DNA of 64,000 nt from positions 1 through 64,000 of the forward strand of contig MNQK01000003.1 in assembly GCA_001915385.1 (NCBI GenBank), in the 5' to 3' direction. Below the pieces are notes generated by a model, which worked only from the letters and a program-made list of their open reading frames with translations, was not told the origin of the DNA and made no database searches. Position 1 is the stretch's first letter, and every line of letters begins with the position of its first letter. Source of the stretch: Bacteroidales bacterium 52_46. GTDB lineage: Bacteria; Bacteroidota; Bacteroidia; Bacteroidales; Muribaculaceae. Made by a program: the position numbers and the translations under genes. Shown here one piece after another: positions 17,450-27,782 of the stretch.

Positions 17450-18754
17450 ATGAATTTCTCAGAGTATCGAAAATGCCTGACCCGCAGGCAGGAAATACTG
17501 GCAAAAACACTCGCTTTTGTTTCGCTTATCGTTGTACTTATTGAAGCAGGACGCCTGTCGCCATATCTGAACATTTTCGGCGGAATAATATCCCCCACTA
17601 TGTTCTTTCTATTTTTTTGCCTCATCCCGATAGTCTTACTTATAAATTCGCGCCGATTTACTGTAAACTACATGCTGATGCTGTTCTGCATAGCGGGCGC
17701 GGCCTCATTGGTTTTCAACCATCCGGTCACCAACTACATGTCATCGCTGCGTTTTTTTCTTTTCTGCGGGATGCTTTGCCTGCTTTCGCCCCTTGTAGAC
17801 AGTGCTCCTTTGCGTCAATTTAGGCAATATTTGTGGCAATATGCGATATATTTATGTCAATTATTGGTTATACTGTCAATTTTTGCTTATTTATGGACAC
17901 TGGCCTTCACAGGCAAGGGCTCTCCTTTCATAATCATCGGCCACCCGATGCTGCTGAGCACACTGGCTGCGATTGTAAGCATCGTCATTACGTGGCGTTT
18001 ACTGAACCGAGACAAGAACATAAATAAAAAGAATATCGATAAATATGTCATTGCCTTCAATATATTTTCTCTGGTTGCAGCCATTCTGCTTATGATATGG
18101 GGTGGAGCAAGAAGCGCTATCATCAGTTTCATATTGGCAGAAATATATCTTTTTGCAACACTTTTACACCGTAGAAAAGGGATGCGCTGGCTGCCGGTAA
18201 CGATTATCGCCACCCTCGCCGCCATAGTACTGATAGGTGGAGACACGACATACAGAGTCAAGAAGAAATTTGAAATCGCCATCGAGCATGATTCGCTCAT
18301 ATTCTCGCGTCAACAGCTTTGGAAGTCACGTATCGATGAATTCAAGGACAGTCCCGTCATTGGCATAGGCTTCACAAATGCCACATATTATTCGACCTTA
18401 TATGACAATAAAAAAATCATAGATTCATGCCCGGACCGGCGAGAGGAGCCGGGGTCATCATGGCTTTGCGTTCTGTCAAACACCGGCGTGATAGGGTTCG
18501 CCATACTTGCACTTTGGAATATAGGCCTGCTGCGCGTGATCCGCACACGCCGACGCAACGGCGACACTACCGCAGCCAAATACGGTGCACTGCTTATATT
18601 TCTAATCGTTGAAGGTTTTTTTGAAGGCTGGATACTATACGCCGGCTCATTCATATTTCTCCTCTACTGGTTGCTGACTTCCAGAATAACGGACTACAAG
18701 TGGCTTTATCACAACAGCAATCAGTCTATCTGCGAAAAGAGCCTGGGAGTATAA
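17450..18754 (+). CDS. O-antigen ligase/polymerase family membrane protein
   Basis: This is a polytopic membrane protein of the Wzy/WaaL type, about 434 residues with some ten to twelve hydrophobic segments. The family loop is visible as a large periplasmic segment (about 250-340) followed by GSSWLCVLSNTGVIGFAIL, and GGARSAIISF is a conserved stretch. It should polymerise or ligate polysaccharide repeat units; the two roles cannot be separated from sequence. It ends the operon with the wza- and wzc-like genes. An inverted repeat (GCCGGCC and its complement, about 17392-17408) lies in the 145-base gap before it. No glycosyltransferases are in this operon. Confidence 0.78.
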   Translation: MNFSEYRKCLTRRQEILAKTLAFVSLIVVLIEAGRLSPYLNIFGGIISPTMFFLFFCLIPIVLLINSRRFTVNYMLMLFCIAGAASLVFNHPVTNYMSSLRFFLFCGMLCLLSPLVDSAPLRQFRQYLWQYAIYLCQLLVILSIFAYLWTLAFTGKGSPFIIIGHPMLLSTLAAIVSIVITWRLLNRDKNINKKNIDKYVIAFNIFSLVAAILLMIWGGARSAIISFILAEIYLFATLLHRRKGMRWLPVTIIATLAAIVLIGGDTTYRVKKKFEIAIEHDSLIFSRQQLWKSRIDEFKDSPVIGIGFTNATYYSTLYDNKKIIDSCPDRREEPGSSWLCVLSNTGVIGFAILALWNIGLLRVIRTRRRNGDTTAAKYGALLIFLIVEGFFEGWILYAGSFIFLLYWLLTSRITDYKWLYHNSNQSICEKSLGV

Positions 18755-19095
18755 AGGGGAGGCCCGATGCCGTTTACATAGGTGTCAATATCGGCGGGTG
18801 TCCGACAGGATACCGATTTATCAGTAACCGGGCACACCTCCGCTATGCTTCGGTGTGCCCGGTAGGCCGATACATGGTGGTGGCGCCCGAAGGCCGCCGA
18901 TTACATCACATCTGTCTCGGTGGCAGACGGGGAGTCATAATTAAATCGGCGACCTTCGGGCGCCGCTGAAGTCGCCGCATATTTCCCGGGCACATCTCCG
19001 CCATGCTCCGATGTACCCGATTACTACTAAATCGGCGACCTGACGGGCGCCTTTATACTCTTTATACTTAGGTATACTGCACTGAGTGGGGCTTC
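18755..19095. repeat. Repeat-filled intergenic region
   Basis: No gene is seen. Hairpins with CCGGGCACAC arms (18828-18862) and a related copy (18987-19019) carry similar loops (CTCCGCTATGCT, CTCCGCCATGCT). AAATCGGCGACCT followed by GGGCGCC occurs twice (about 18942 and 19027). TCAATATCGGCGGGT (18785-18799) recurs inverted near 29300. The region lies between two convergent genes, so terminator activity is possible. Confidence 0.7.
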
Positions 19096-20586
19096 CTACA
19101 GCTTGTAGGAAAGCATGAGGCGGAGTGCGTAGGTGGAAGAATGCACCGAAGGGTGGTAATGGTAGTGTGTAGAACGCAGATAATGGGAAAAGTGGACCGT
19201 GGCATAAAGACGGTGCCATAATTTTATATTGGCACGCGCGGAGAATACCCCGAACGATGCCACCGACCTGTCTCCCTGCGCGTCGAGAGTATGCGGATTG
19301 ACCATCGACCAGTCGATATTCTCCGGATAACCGTCCCAGGTAAAAAGGCGGTAATATTCGTAAGATGCGGCTAATGAAAGGAATTCCCGTTTGAATACCA
19401 TATTCGCTCCACCTTTCAGTGAGAAGCCTGACGCAAGATTATAGTTTCGGTTGTCCACATTATAATAGTCGGAAAGTATGGCGCCGAGACCAATGCCATT
19501 GGCATGCAGGTATGCATCAAATGCAAAGAAGCCGCGCTGTATATCACGGAACATCAGTCCGGCACCGACACTTGCAGGCACTCCAAGCTTATAGGGTACC
19601 TTGGCCGACACATCGGAAATGGTATCACTGTCATAGTAGTCAAAATGCTGATACATGCCTATACTCATCGAGGTGGAATATTTGTCAAGCAATTCCTTTG
19701 AGATAAGTCGTCCGGTTATATTCAGCTGCCCGAGCACAGGCTGTGATTTCTGCATATTGAGTTCGGCATTGAATGCGAAATAATCATACGGCAGCGGCGT
19801 AGAGGCAACCTCAAACCTGTCGCCATATTCAAGATTGAACTGAAATACGCCTCCGGCTCCTTCATCAAACAGTTCGTCCTCCAATTCAATAGTGCGCAGA
19901 CCGGCCGAAAATTCTATCGCAACGTTAGGAATGCCGAACTGTCGCCCCGTAGTAGGGCGATGTCGCCATGCATCGCCGTTGATGATACGCGTAAGCCCGC
20001 GTGTGGGGGTAATAAGAAATGCGGCCGCCTCACGTCCGAAGCGCTCCCAGCCTGTCGAATTATCCTTCAGGACAATATCCGAAGCGCGATAAGTAAGTTC
20101 ACCCAATGCCATGCCACCTACAGGAGTGGCAATTATATCGTTGGCCGAGGGATATTCATTCTCCATGAAGAATTCCCACATTGCCGAACCGCCGAGGGCA
20201 AACAACCCCGATTGCCAGAAATTATAACCGTTGGAACGCGCGGAGTTGAAATACAGATTGCCGTGATAAGGATGCAGGAACATATTGGTGCCCATCTGGT
20301 CGTTGTCCCACACAAAACCGCGCTTGAAATTGCGCTTGATGGTATGGGCATTGATATATGCGTATTCCGCTTTCTGTATATACCTGTCAATTGCCCATAT
20401 ACCGAGATTGAGGCCGACAACTTCACCGGCAGCTGTCCATGGATTCTTTTTACCGTAATAGGTCAAATCAATGGAGTCAGGCAATACTTCAGGCCTTACC
20501 CTCAGGCGTATGGGACGCTGCGCTACCGCAATGTGCGCTGTAAAAGTGACAGCAAGTGTGATGAAAAGAAACTTAATATAATTCAT
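19096..20586 (-). CDS. DUF3943 domain-containing envelope protein
   Basis: A protein of unknown role found in Bacteroidetes. A signal peptide (MNYIKFLFITLAVTFTAHIAVAQ) is followed by the DUF3943-type core with NPWTAAGEVVGLNLGIWAIDRY (about 49-70) and NGYNFWQSGLFALGGSAMWEFFMENEYPS-like sequence. The C-terminal half is rich in alternating aromatic strands (YEYYRLFTWDG, VHFSHYLRSTHYHYHPS) and ends with an aromatic and basic pattern, which suggests an outer-membrane beta-barrel. It lies 81 bases downstream of the 7TM-HD gene on the same strand. Confidence 0.75.
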   Translation of the reverse strand: MNYIKFLFITLAVTFTAHIAVAQRPIRLRVRPEVLPDSIDLTYYGKKNPWTAAGEVVGLNLGIWAIDRYIQKAEYAYINAHTIKRNFKRGFVWDNDQMGTNMFLHPYHGNLYFNSARSNGYNFWQSGLFALGGSAMWEFFMENEYPSANDIIATPVGGMALGELTYRASDIVLKDNSTGWERFGREAAAFLITPTRGLTRIINGDAWRHRPTTGRQFGIPNVAIEFSAGLRTIELEDELFDEGAGGVFQFNLEYGDRFEVASTPLPYDYFAFNAELNMQKSQPVLGQLNITGRLISKELLDKYSTSMSIGMYQHFDYYDSDTISDVSAKVPYKLGVPASVGAGLMFRDIQRGFFAFDAYLHANGIGLGAILSDYYNVDNRNYNLASGFSLKGGANMVFKREFLSLAASYEYYRLFTWDGYPENIDWSMVNPHTLDAQGDRSVASFGVFSARANIKLWHRLYATVHFSHYLRSTHYHYHPSVHSSTYALRLMLSYKL

Positions 20587-20667
20587 AATTCATAATGCAT
20601 AATACATAATTCTAATGCATAATTCGGAATTGACATGCACGGAGCGTATAGAGGGAACTGCCGACAG

Positions 20668-22704
20668 CTATTTTTTGTCGGGATACGCTATGCGCACGTG
20701 GTACATCGTGAGCAGCGAATCGATGAATGCCTTCTTGATGGTGGTTATGTCGCGGAACGACAGCGGGGAGTTCTTATGCAAACCTTCGGCTACCTGAGCG
20801 TCGATAAGCTTGTTGACCAGCGCTGCTATCGTCTCAGGCTTATGGTCGGGCAACGAACGCGATGCCGCCTCGACCACGTCGGCCATCATCAGAAGAGATG
20901 CCTCCTTTGACTGCGGATTGGGTCCGGGATATGTGAACGGTGTCGGATCGACCTCTTCACCCGGATGGGCATTGCAGTAAGTATTGTAGAAATAGCGGGC
21001 CGTAGTTTTGCCGTGGTGCTGCACTATCATGTCGCGTATCACTCTGGGCAGTTTCGCTTTTTCGGCCATGCGCAGGCCGTCGGTCACATGATTGATTATG
21101 ACACGTGCGCTCTGTACCGGAGTAAGCGAGTTATGCGGATTGACGCCATGCTGGTTTTCGGTGAAGAACGCCGGATTTTTTGTCTTGCCTATATCATGGT
21201 ACAATGCGCCGGCACGCACGAGCTGCACATTGGCATTGACGCGATTGGCAGCAGCCGTGACAAGATTGGCCACCGCCATAGAGTGCTGGAAGGTGCCGGG
21301 ACACTCCTCCGACAGTTCACGCAGTATGGGATTGTTGATGTCAGACAGCTCGACAAGCGTGACCACCGATATGAAACCAAACACTTTCTCGACGATAAAG
21401 ATAAGTATGTAGGCAAACGATGTGAGCACCATGTTGATGGCAAAAAAGCCTATCAGCTTCCATGAGAATGTATTGAGCGACGCTATCTGCACAAGCTCCG
21501 CCGCCGCGTACGTGACGACGTATGCCGCGAAGACATAGCATGCCGTACGCATCAGCTGCGAACGCCGCGACAGTTCGCGCATCGAATATATCGCCGTCAT
21601 GCCTGCGGCAAACTCTATGAAGCAGAATTCAAAAGGCAGCTTCGCTATCATCGAGCACAGTATCACTTCCATCGTAAGGAAGAACATCGCCACTGTCGTA
21701 TCGTAGAACACGACGAGCAGGATGGGGAGTATGGCAAACGGCATGATATACAGTCCGTCGACAAACAGGTCGGACATAAATACCGAGAACGCATAAAATC
21801 CCACGTATATGGCCAAAAGGCATATAGTATGCGAAAGACTGTCGAACACCTCCTTACGGTACAGCCGCAGGAACAGGTATATGATGAGCATCAGCGAAGC
21901 GGCGAACAGGATACGTCCGAACACGACGTTGAACTTCGAGATGCCGCGTTCCTTGTCCCTCTTGGCAAGTTCCTTTTCATAGTCCTGTAATATCTGGTAA
22001 CGCTGCGGTGTGACCATCTCGCCGCGGTTGATAATCTCCTCCCCTTTCTGTATAATGCCCTGCACGGCCTCTACGGGTGTCAGCAGACTGTTGCGGAGGT
22101 CGGCCGTCTTCTCGGCATTCTCCTTTATGTTTGGGAGCAGGTAAGTGCTGAGATTTTTCTCCTGAAGCATACGCCAGAATGTGGGCGACGATTTGCCGAA
22201 CTGTTTCTCCAGATGCTCGTAAGCCTGACGCGAGGTGCGCATCTTCGCAGTCGGTACTCCCTCGTTTGACGAAGACGATGATATTCTTATCCGCTGCATC
22301 TCGCCTGCGGCAATGCGCTGGGCATCCTCCGAAGTGACCACACCGGTCTTGTATATATCCTCGACGGCCCGTATAAGGGCGTCGCGCTGATGCACCGACG
22401 CGCTGTCCATCCCGTTGATCATCGCCACAAGATTCTTCTGTACCGACGAATCGATGTCGTAGACCGGCACAAGTATCCTGTCGATGCTGTCGGTGCGTTC
22501 CTGCTTTATCTCGGGAGCAAGATAATACGGTATGTCAAACGGAGCGAGCAGCTGCGGATTGCTCCACGGACGATTTTTCTCATACGACAGCTCCACCCTC
22601 TCCGAGCGTGGCAGAAAGAATATTATTATCAGCCCCGCAATCGCATAGACGGCGGCTGTTGTCCAGAATTTCTTATCGGTCGGGATATGAAACGGAATAT
22701 TCAT
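20668..22704 (-). CDS. 7TM-HD family phosphohydrolase (PgpH-like)
   Basis: Members of this family (PgpH) hydrolyse cyclic di-AMP; the assignment here is by architecture. An N-terminal TM (TTAAVYAIAGLIIIFFL), an extracellular helical domain (about 50-250), seven TM segments (about 265-455), and a cytoplasmic HD domain with ALYHDIGKTKNPAFF (about 500) and HHGKTTARYFY follow. At 678 residues it is full length. It lies 103 bases after the RelA/SpoT gene on the same strand, so two second-messenger enzymes are neighbours. Confidence 0.87.
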   Translation of the reverse strand: MNIPFHIPTDKKFWTTAAVYAIAGLIIIFFLPRSERVELSYEKNRPWSNPQLLAPFDIPYYLAPEIKQERTDSIDRILVPVYDIDSSVQKNLVAMINGMDSASVHQRDALIRAVEDIYKTGVVTSEDAQRIAAGEMQRIRISSSSSNEGVPTAKMRTSRQAYEHLEKQFGKSSPTFWRMLQEKNLSTYLLPNIKENAEKTADLRNSLLTPVEAVQGIIQKGEEIINRGEMVTPQRYQILQDYEKELAKRDKERGISKFNVVFGRILFAASLMLIIYLFLRLYRKEVFDSLSHTICLLAIYVGFYAFSVFMSDLFVDGLYIMPFAILPILLVVFYDTTVAMFFLTMEVILCSMIAKLPFEFCFIEFAAGMTAIYSMRELSRRSQLMRTACYVFAAYVVTYAAAELVQIASLNTFSWKLIGFFAINMVLTSFAYILIFIVEKVFGFISVVTLVELSDINNPILRELSEECPGTFQHSMAVANLVTAAANRVNANVQLVRAGALYHDIGKTKNPAFFTENQHGVNPHNSLTPVQSARVIINHVTDGLRMAEKAKLPRVIRDMIVQHHGKTTARYFYNTYCNAHPGEEVDPTPFTYPGPNPQSKEASLLMMADVVEAASRSLPDHKPETIAALVNKLIDAQVAEGLHKNSPLSFRDITTIKKAFIDSLLTMYHVRIAYPDKK

Positions 22705-22807
22705 GAGAAATAACAGTGATTTTAAATTTAACCAATATACGGGTCATATATGTTTATTGTACGAACCTAAGCAGTTCCATACAGTAATATTATCCCGCAC
22801 AGCAATA

Positions 22808-25057
22808 TTAATGTATTCTTGTGGCCCTACGGACTCCTTCGATACGTTTCACCTGCGAGCACAGCTCTGACACTACGTCTGAATCATCGACAAGGACAGT
22901 GAGGTCACATCTGAACACCTCGTTTTCCGCGACAATATGAAGGGAACGGATATTGATTGACATGTGTGTCGAGATAGTCTGTATGAGTTCCTGAAGTATA
23001 CCGAAACGGTCGATACCTTCCACATGGATATGGGCGAGGAATTTCCCGTTGGTGGCGTCCCAGCATGTCGACAGCAGACGCGAGCCGAAACTCGCTTTCA
23101 GCGCGATGGCACGCGGACAGTCGACCGAGTGAACCACGACTTCGCCATTGTTATCGATGAAACCGAGCACATTGTCGCCCGGAATGGGCGAACAGCATTC
23201 GGCGAGACGGAAGTTTGACCCGTTTTCATCATAACGCAGATGATAAGTCTCCTTTGTATTGATTTGCCCGGGAACGGTGACGGACGGCTCGCGGTCCTCC
23301 TTCTCCTTTGACTTCGGCACCACTGCAAGCGGCAATCTTAATATTTTGCTGAACAAGCCCTTTGATGACGATTGTTTTTTCAGCGACTTGACAAGGTTGT
23401 CAGACAGGACAATCTCCTCACGTCCAAGCAGCAGATAGAGCTCGTCACGATTGTTCACACGATACATGCCCTGCAGCTTCGTCACCACCTCGTTGGTATC
23501 TGTAATGCCATGCAGCTCAAGGAATTTATCGAAAATCTCCTTGCCTTTGGCTATGACCGGATGCTGCATTTTGCGGAGAGCCGAACGCAGACGCGTCTTT
23601 GCCTTTGCGGTCACAAGGAAGTCCATCCACTCCTCCTTAGGGGTCTGCGACTGCGAGGTAAGCACTTCCACCTGGTCGCCCGAGCGGAGTTTCTGGCTGA
23701 GCGGCACGAGCTTGTGGTTAACCTTGCCGGCTATGCAGTGGCATCCAATCTGCGAATGGAGGTCAAATGCCACGTCGAGCACGGTAGCGTTGTTTGGGAG
23801 CGTGATAAGCTCACCCTTGGGCGTGAACACCACAATCTCCGATGCAAACAGGTTGAGTTTGAGCGTGTCAAGGAAGTCAATGGCGTTGGGCTCGGGATTG
23901 TCAAGAATATCCTTGATGGTGCGGAGCCACGCGTTGAGTTCGCTCTCCTCGTCACCCTCCCCTATCTTGTATTTCCAGTGGGCGGCAAAACCCTTTTCGG
24001 CAATTTCGTCCATGTGGCGCGAGCGTATCTGCACCTCAATCCAGTTGCCGTCGGGGCCCATGGCCGTCATGTGGAGAGCCTGGTATCCGTTGGCCTTCGG
24101 TTTGCCAATCCAGTTGCGCGTACGGTCGGGATGGAAACGGTAAAGCTCATTGATGGCGCCATAAATCTGCCAGCATATCGCTTTTTCTTTCGACGGGTCG
24201 TCGCAGTCAAATATGATGCGCACAGCGTAAAGGTCATATACCTCGTCAAACGGTATATGCTTCGTTTCCATCTTGTTCCAGATGGAATACACCGACTTGA
24301 CACGTGCTTTCATGGTGTATTCAAGCCCCATGTCGTCGAGTATGCGGCGTATGGGCGCCGCGAAGTCCTCATACTCGGTGGTGCGCCGCTGCTCCGATTC
24401 CCGTATCTGTTCCGATATTTTCCTGTAGGCCTCGGGGTGCTCGTATTTGAAAGCAAGGTCTTCAAGCTCCGTCTTGATGGCGAAGAGCCCCAGACGGTGG
24501 GCAAGCGGGGCATATATATAAAGCGTCTCTCCGGCAATCTTGTACTGTTTGTTGGGCGCCATCGAGCCGAGAGTGCGCATATTGTGCAGGCGGTCGGCCA
24601 TCTTGATAAGCACCACGCGTATGTCCTCCGACATGGTCAGCAGCAGTTTGCGGAAATTCTCGGCCTGCGCCGAGGCCTGCGCGCCGAATATGCCTCCGGA
24701 TATTTTTGTCAGGCCGGCCACGAGCTGCGCAATCTTCTTGCCGAAATGCTGCTCGATGTCCTCGACCGTGTAGTCGGTATCCTCCACCACGTCATGGAGC
24801 AACGCCGCGCATATCGAAGTGGAACCGAGTCCGATTTCCTGGCTCGCTATCTTCGCCACAGCTATCGGATGCATGATATAAGGCTCGCCCGACCGTCGCC
24901 GGATACCTTTATGCGCCTCCTTGGCAAAGTTATACGCGCGTTTTATGATTTCCACCTTTTTGCGGTGGTTGCTGCTCAGATAACCTTCAAGCACCTCATT
25001 GAAGGCATCCTCAATCATTTTATCCTCTTCGGGTGTGGTGAAATTATCCTCAGCCAT
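22808..25057 (-). CDS. Bifunctional (p)ppGpp synthetase/hydrolase
   Basis: This is a long RelA/SpoT homologue controlling the stringent response. The N-terminal hydrolase HD domain has GEPYIMHPIAVAKI and LLHDVVEDTDYT (His63, His88, Asp89), so hydrolysis should be active. The synthetase domain contains NWIGKPKANGYQALHM and WIEVQIRS. The TGS domain (VVFTPKGELITLPNNATVLDVAF) and a C-terminal ACT domain (HIHVEGIDRFGILQELIQTIS) follow. The 749 residues are normal length. Its upstream neighbour is the DUF4831 gene, 70 bases away. Confidence 0.94.
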   Translation of the reverse strand: MAEDNFTTPEEDKMIEDAFNEVLEGYLSSNHRKKVEIIKRAYNFAKEAHKGIRRRSGEPYIMHPIAVAKIASQEIGLGSTSICAALLHDVVEDTDYTVEDIEQHFGKKIAQLVAGLTKISGGIFGAQASAQAENFRKLLLTMSEDIRVVLIKMADRLHNMRTLGSMAPNKQYKIAGETLYIYAPLAHRLGLFAIKTELEDLAFKYEHPEAYRKISEQIRESEQRRTTEYEDFAAPIRRILDDMGLEYTMKARVKSVYSIWNKMETKHIPFDEVYDLYAVRIIFDCDDPSKEKAICWQIYGAINELYRFHPDRTRNWIGKPKANGYQALHMTAMGPDGNWIEVQIRSRHMDEIAEKGFAAHWKYKIGEGDEESELNAWLRTIKDILDNPEPNAIDFLDTLKLNLFASEIVVFTPKGELITLPNNATVLDVAFDLHSQIGCHCIAGKVNHKLVPLSQKLRSGDQVEVLTSQSQTPKEEWMDFLVTAKAKTRLRSALRKMQHPVIAKGKEIFDKFLELHGITDTNEVVTKLQGMYRVNNRDELYLLLGREEIVLSDNLVKSLKKQSSSKGLFSKILRLPLAVVPKSKEKEDREPSVTVPGQINTKETYHLRYDENGSNFRLAECCSPIPGDNVLGFIDNNGEVVVHSVDCPRAIALKASFGSRLLSTCWDATNGKFLAHIHVEGIDRFGILQELIQTISTHMSINIRSLHIVAENEVFRCDLTVLVDDSDVVSELCSQVKRIEGVRRATRIH

Positions 25058-25127
25058 ATATGCAGATGGTTTGAAGTAAAGGGGGCTACCGCCTCATGAT
25101 GTTTTTGGGGAATGTTTTGACGACACG

Positions 25128-26216
25128 CTATTTCAATGCCGGACCAACTTCGGCTGCGGCGCCGGTAGCGGGATCAAACAGCAGGTAGACGGGCGCTTTC
25201 TTGTCAGTGAAGTTAGATGGAGCCATGCCGTACACGACACCCGACTGCGCGAGTTCCACGTCTTTCCGCGCCAGTTCCTTGCCCGACGCCGTCACGGTGA
25301 CCTGCGCCCGGCCGGGTATGACGTAAGCCACGCCGCCTTTGGGGAACGGCAGTGTCTCACCCTTGTCATTGACAGGCATGCCGACACGTTCCAATTCCTT
25401 GATAGATAGATATACGGGGAACCCGCTCAGGTCGTTGGCATCGACAATGCCGCCAGTGGCCGATATGCGCGCTATTATCTGACGGTTGATATTGCCGTCA
25501 GGCACGACGGTAAACGTGCGCACCTCGGTATACGTGCTTTTGGTGCCTGCAAACATCGCCATGAGCGCCTGCTCCTGTGCCTCGATATTGTCCATCACAA
25601 TTTTCATGGCCGCGCCGTCGGGCGGCATCTGCTCGGCCTGTCCCGTGATGAGGTCGGTGCGGCTCTGGCGCAACGCATATATCTGCTCGGCAGCAAGTTC
25701 GGCGCGTTTGGCCGACGAATGGCTCTGGAGCATTTCCTGGGTTATGACCTGCCGGGCAGCCTCCGACTGTAGCGGAGTCGGCTCCGCGCTACGTGCCTCG
25801 GGGAACGACAGACTCTCTGTCTCATACACTTTTTCAGTATTGATTGAGAGAGGAATATTGTCCTCACCGATTATTATGTAGGGAGCCTGATTGCTTTTCA
25901 GCGTCACGAGGTAACGTTTGTCGGGGTCAGGCACGCCGTGGGTGCTGATGGTCACGCTTTTGACCGACGCGCTGAGCGACGGCTCGGTTATCGGATCGTC
26001 GACATTGAGATATTTGAGGGCGTATTTATAGAACTCACCCGGTTCCTCGCGTGTAAATTCGGCTTCAATCGTGATGTCTACTGCAGTCACCGGCAATGTG
26101 TAGGCTATGCCGTATTCGTTGGCTTTTGTGGCGGTGAAGCGCTGGGCCTGCTGGGCAGGAGCGACTGTCGTGGCCGCCAGTGCCGCCGCTATAAGTGTTG
26201 TCTTGATTTTTTTCAT
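25128..26216 (-). CDS. DUF4831 family exported protein
   Basis: A Bacteroidetes family of unknown function. A signal peptide (MKKIKTTLIAAALAATTVAPAQQ) is followed by RFTATKANEYGIAYTLPVTAVDITIEAEF-like sequence, which is characteristic of DUF4831. The product has 362 residues, is soluble and beta-rich, and should be periplasmic. It starts 19 bases after the nnr stop, so it is cotranscribed with nnr. Confidence 0.8.
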   Translation of the reverse strand: MKKIKTTLIAAALAATTVAPAQQAQRFTATKANEYGIAYTLPVTAVDITIEAEFTREEPGEFYKYALKYLNVDDPITEPSLSASVKSVTISTHGVPDPDKRYLVTLKSNQAPYIIIGEDNIPLSINTEKVYETESLSFPEARSAEPTPLQSEAARQVITQEMLQSHSSAKRAELAAEQIYALRQSRTDLITGQAEQMPPDGAAMKIVMDNIEAQEQALMAMFAGTKSTYTEVRTFTVVPDGNINRQIIARISATGGIVDANDLSGFPVYLSIKELERVGMPVNDKGETLPFPKGGVAYVIPGRAQVTVTASGKELARKDVELAQSGVVYGMAPSNFTDKKAPVYLLFDPATGAAAEVGPALK

Positions 26217-26235
26217 AAGCGTTAAATTATATAGT

Positions 26236-27759
26236 TTAACGTATCGGCTCCATAATCGCCTTTATGGCACAGCCTATATTATCGGCAATGTCGGAAGCGA
26301 CAACGCCGTAGTCGCCATGTTCCTCGGCTGCGATTTCGCCTGCGAGTCCATGCAGGAATACAGCCAGCAGCGTGGCAATCTCCGATTTGTACCCCTGTGC
26401 CATGAAACTTGCGAGCATGCCGGTGAGCACGTCGCCGCTGCCCGGTGTAGCCATTGCGGGAGTGCCCGACGAATTGAAATATATCTTGCCGTCGGGACGT
26501 ATTATCGATGTATAATGTCCCTTCAGGACGATAAGTATATGATAGTGGCGCGCCACCTCGCATGCCTTGCGCAGACGTGCCTCCATCGACGCGTGAGGAC
26601 CGAACAGCCTGTCAAACTCGCCTGCATGCGGCGTTATGATTGAGAGCATCGGGAGGGAATTGAGCATTGTGGGCTTCATTGCGATGCAGTTGAGAGCGTC
26701 GGCATCAAGTATTATCGGCGACTTCGACGACAGCAACAGCTCCTCGAGGGCGCGCAATGTCGTCTCATTAGTGCCGATGCCGGGACCGACTGCGATAGCG
26801 CTGTATTGATGCGCGGGACGCATGCGGTCGATATACATCTCCCCCTGATTCGCGCTATACAATGCCTCGGGAACGGCCGACTGAATTATAGGATAACCGC
26901 ATTTCGGAGCTTCGACCGTGACTTTTCCCACTCCGGAACGCAATGCCCCGCGGGCTGCCATCACCGCCGCACCCATCATGCCGTAGCTTCCGGCATATAT
27001 GAGCGCCGAGCCGTAATCGGCTTTCGATGAGAAAAGCGGACGGCGCTTGAGCGAACGGTACACGTCGGCCTCCTCGACGAGATAGAATTTCGCCTTGATT
27101 TCAGCCGCGGCAGCCCGGCTCAGCCCGATGTCGAGCACTTTCCATTCGCCCACGAGCTCGGCATTATCGGCTATGAAAAATGCCAGCCGCGGATGCTGTA
27201 TGGCAAGCGTAAGGGTGGCGTGGATTACGTCACGCGATATAAGCGTAGGGTTCCAGTCGCCGGCGAGGCCTGACGGGATGTCGATGGATACTACCGTGGC
27301 ATTGGCCTCGTTGATGCGCTGCACGAGGTATGAGAAACCGCCTTTGAGCGGGTCGCGCAGCCCCGAACCGAAAAGTCCGTCGATAATGAGCAGATTGCGC
27401 TGCAGGTCGGGCATCATGAACGTGTCGATTACCTCGGTGATGCCTACGCCCTGACACTGCACGAAGCGGTCACGGCATACGGTACACTCGGCCGACAGTT
27501 TGTTGCCGCCGATATTGAACAGATAGGCATGTATCTTGTATCCGCTTTCCGACAGCAGCGCGCCCACGGCCAATGCGTCGGCACCGTTGTTGCCGGGTCC
27601 GGCAAAAATGACTACCGGCTTTGACGGACGCCACCGGGCTGTTATCTCATCGGTCACCGCACGCGCCACGCGCTCTATCAGCTCAATGGGCTTAACATCC
27701 TCATGTTCAATAGTATATTGATCTATCTGACGTATTTCGCTGTTAGTAAATATCTTCAT
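26236..27759 (-). CDS. nnr: Bifunctional NAD(P)HX epimerase/dehydratase
   Basis: Nnr repairs hydrated NADH and NADPH. The N-terminal YjeF epimerase domain has FAGPGNNGADALAVG (about 51-65); the C-terminal ADP-dependent dehydratase domain has GSYGMMGAAVMAARGALRSG, ITPHAGEFDRLFG and the catalytic GSGDVLTGMLASF near residue 435. At 507 residues both domains are complete. The promoter upstream (27812-27783) is divergent from hpt. Some databases name such fusions after the E. coli yjeF gene. Confidence 0.92.
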   Translation of the reverse strand: MKIFTNSEIRQIDQYTIEHEDVKPIELIERVARAVTDEITARWRPSKPVVIFAGPGNNGADALAVGALLSESGYKIHAYLFNIGGNKLSAECTVCRDRFVQCQGVGITEVIDTFMMPDLQRNLLIIDGLFGSGLRDPLKGGFSYLVQRINEANATVVSIDIPSGLAGDWNPTLISRDVIHATLTLAIQHPRLAFFIADNAELVGEWKVLDIGLSRAAAAEIKAKFYLVEEADVYRSLKRRPLFSSKADYGSALIYAGSYGMMGAAVMAARGALRSGVGKVTVEAPKCGYPIIQSAVPEALYSANQGEMYIDRMRPAHQYSAIAVGPGIGTNETTLRALEELLLSSKSPIILDADALNCIAMKPTMLNSLPMLSIITPHAGEFDRLFGPHASMEARLRKACEVARHYHILIVLKGHYTSIIRPDGKIYFNSSGTPAMATPGSGDVLTGMLASFMAQGYKSEIATLLAVFLHGLAGEIAAEEHGDYGVVASDIADNIGCAIKAIMEPIR

Positions 27760-27782
27760 CTATCCATACACATAGTTGACTA

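Noticed and set aside
23372..25099. 575-codon plus-strand frame opposite the RelA/SpoT gene
   Set aside because: It is antisense to a clear full-length (p)ppGpp synthetase; such long frames arise from GC-rich codon use.
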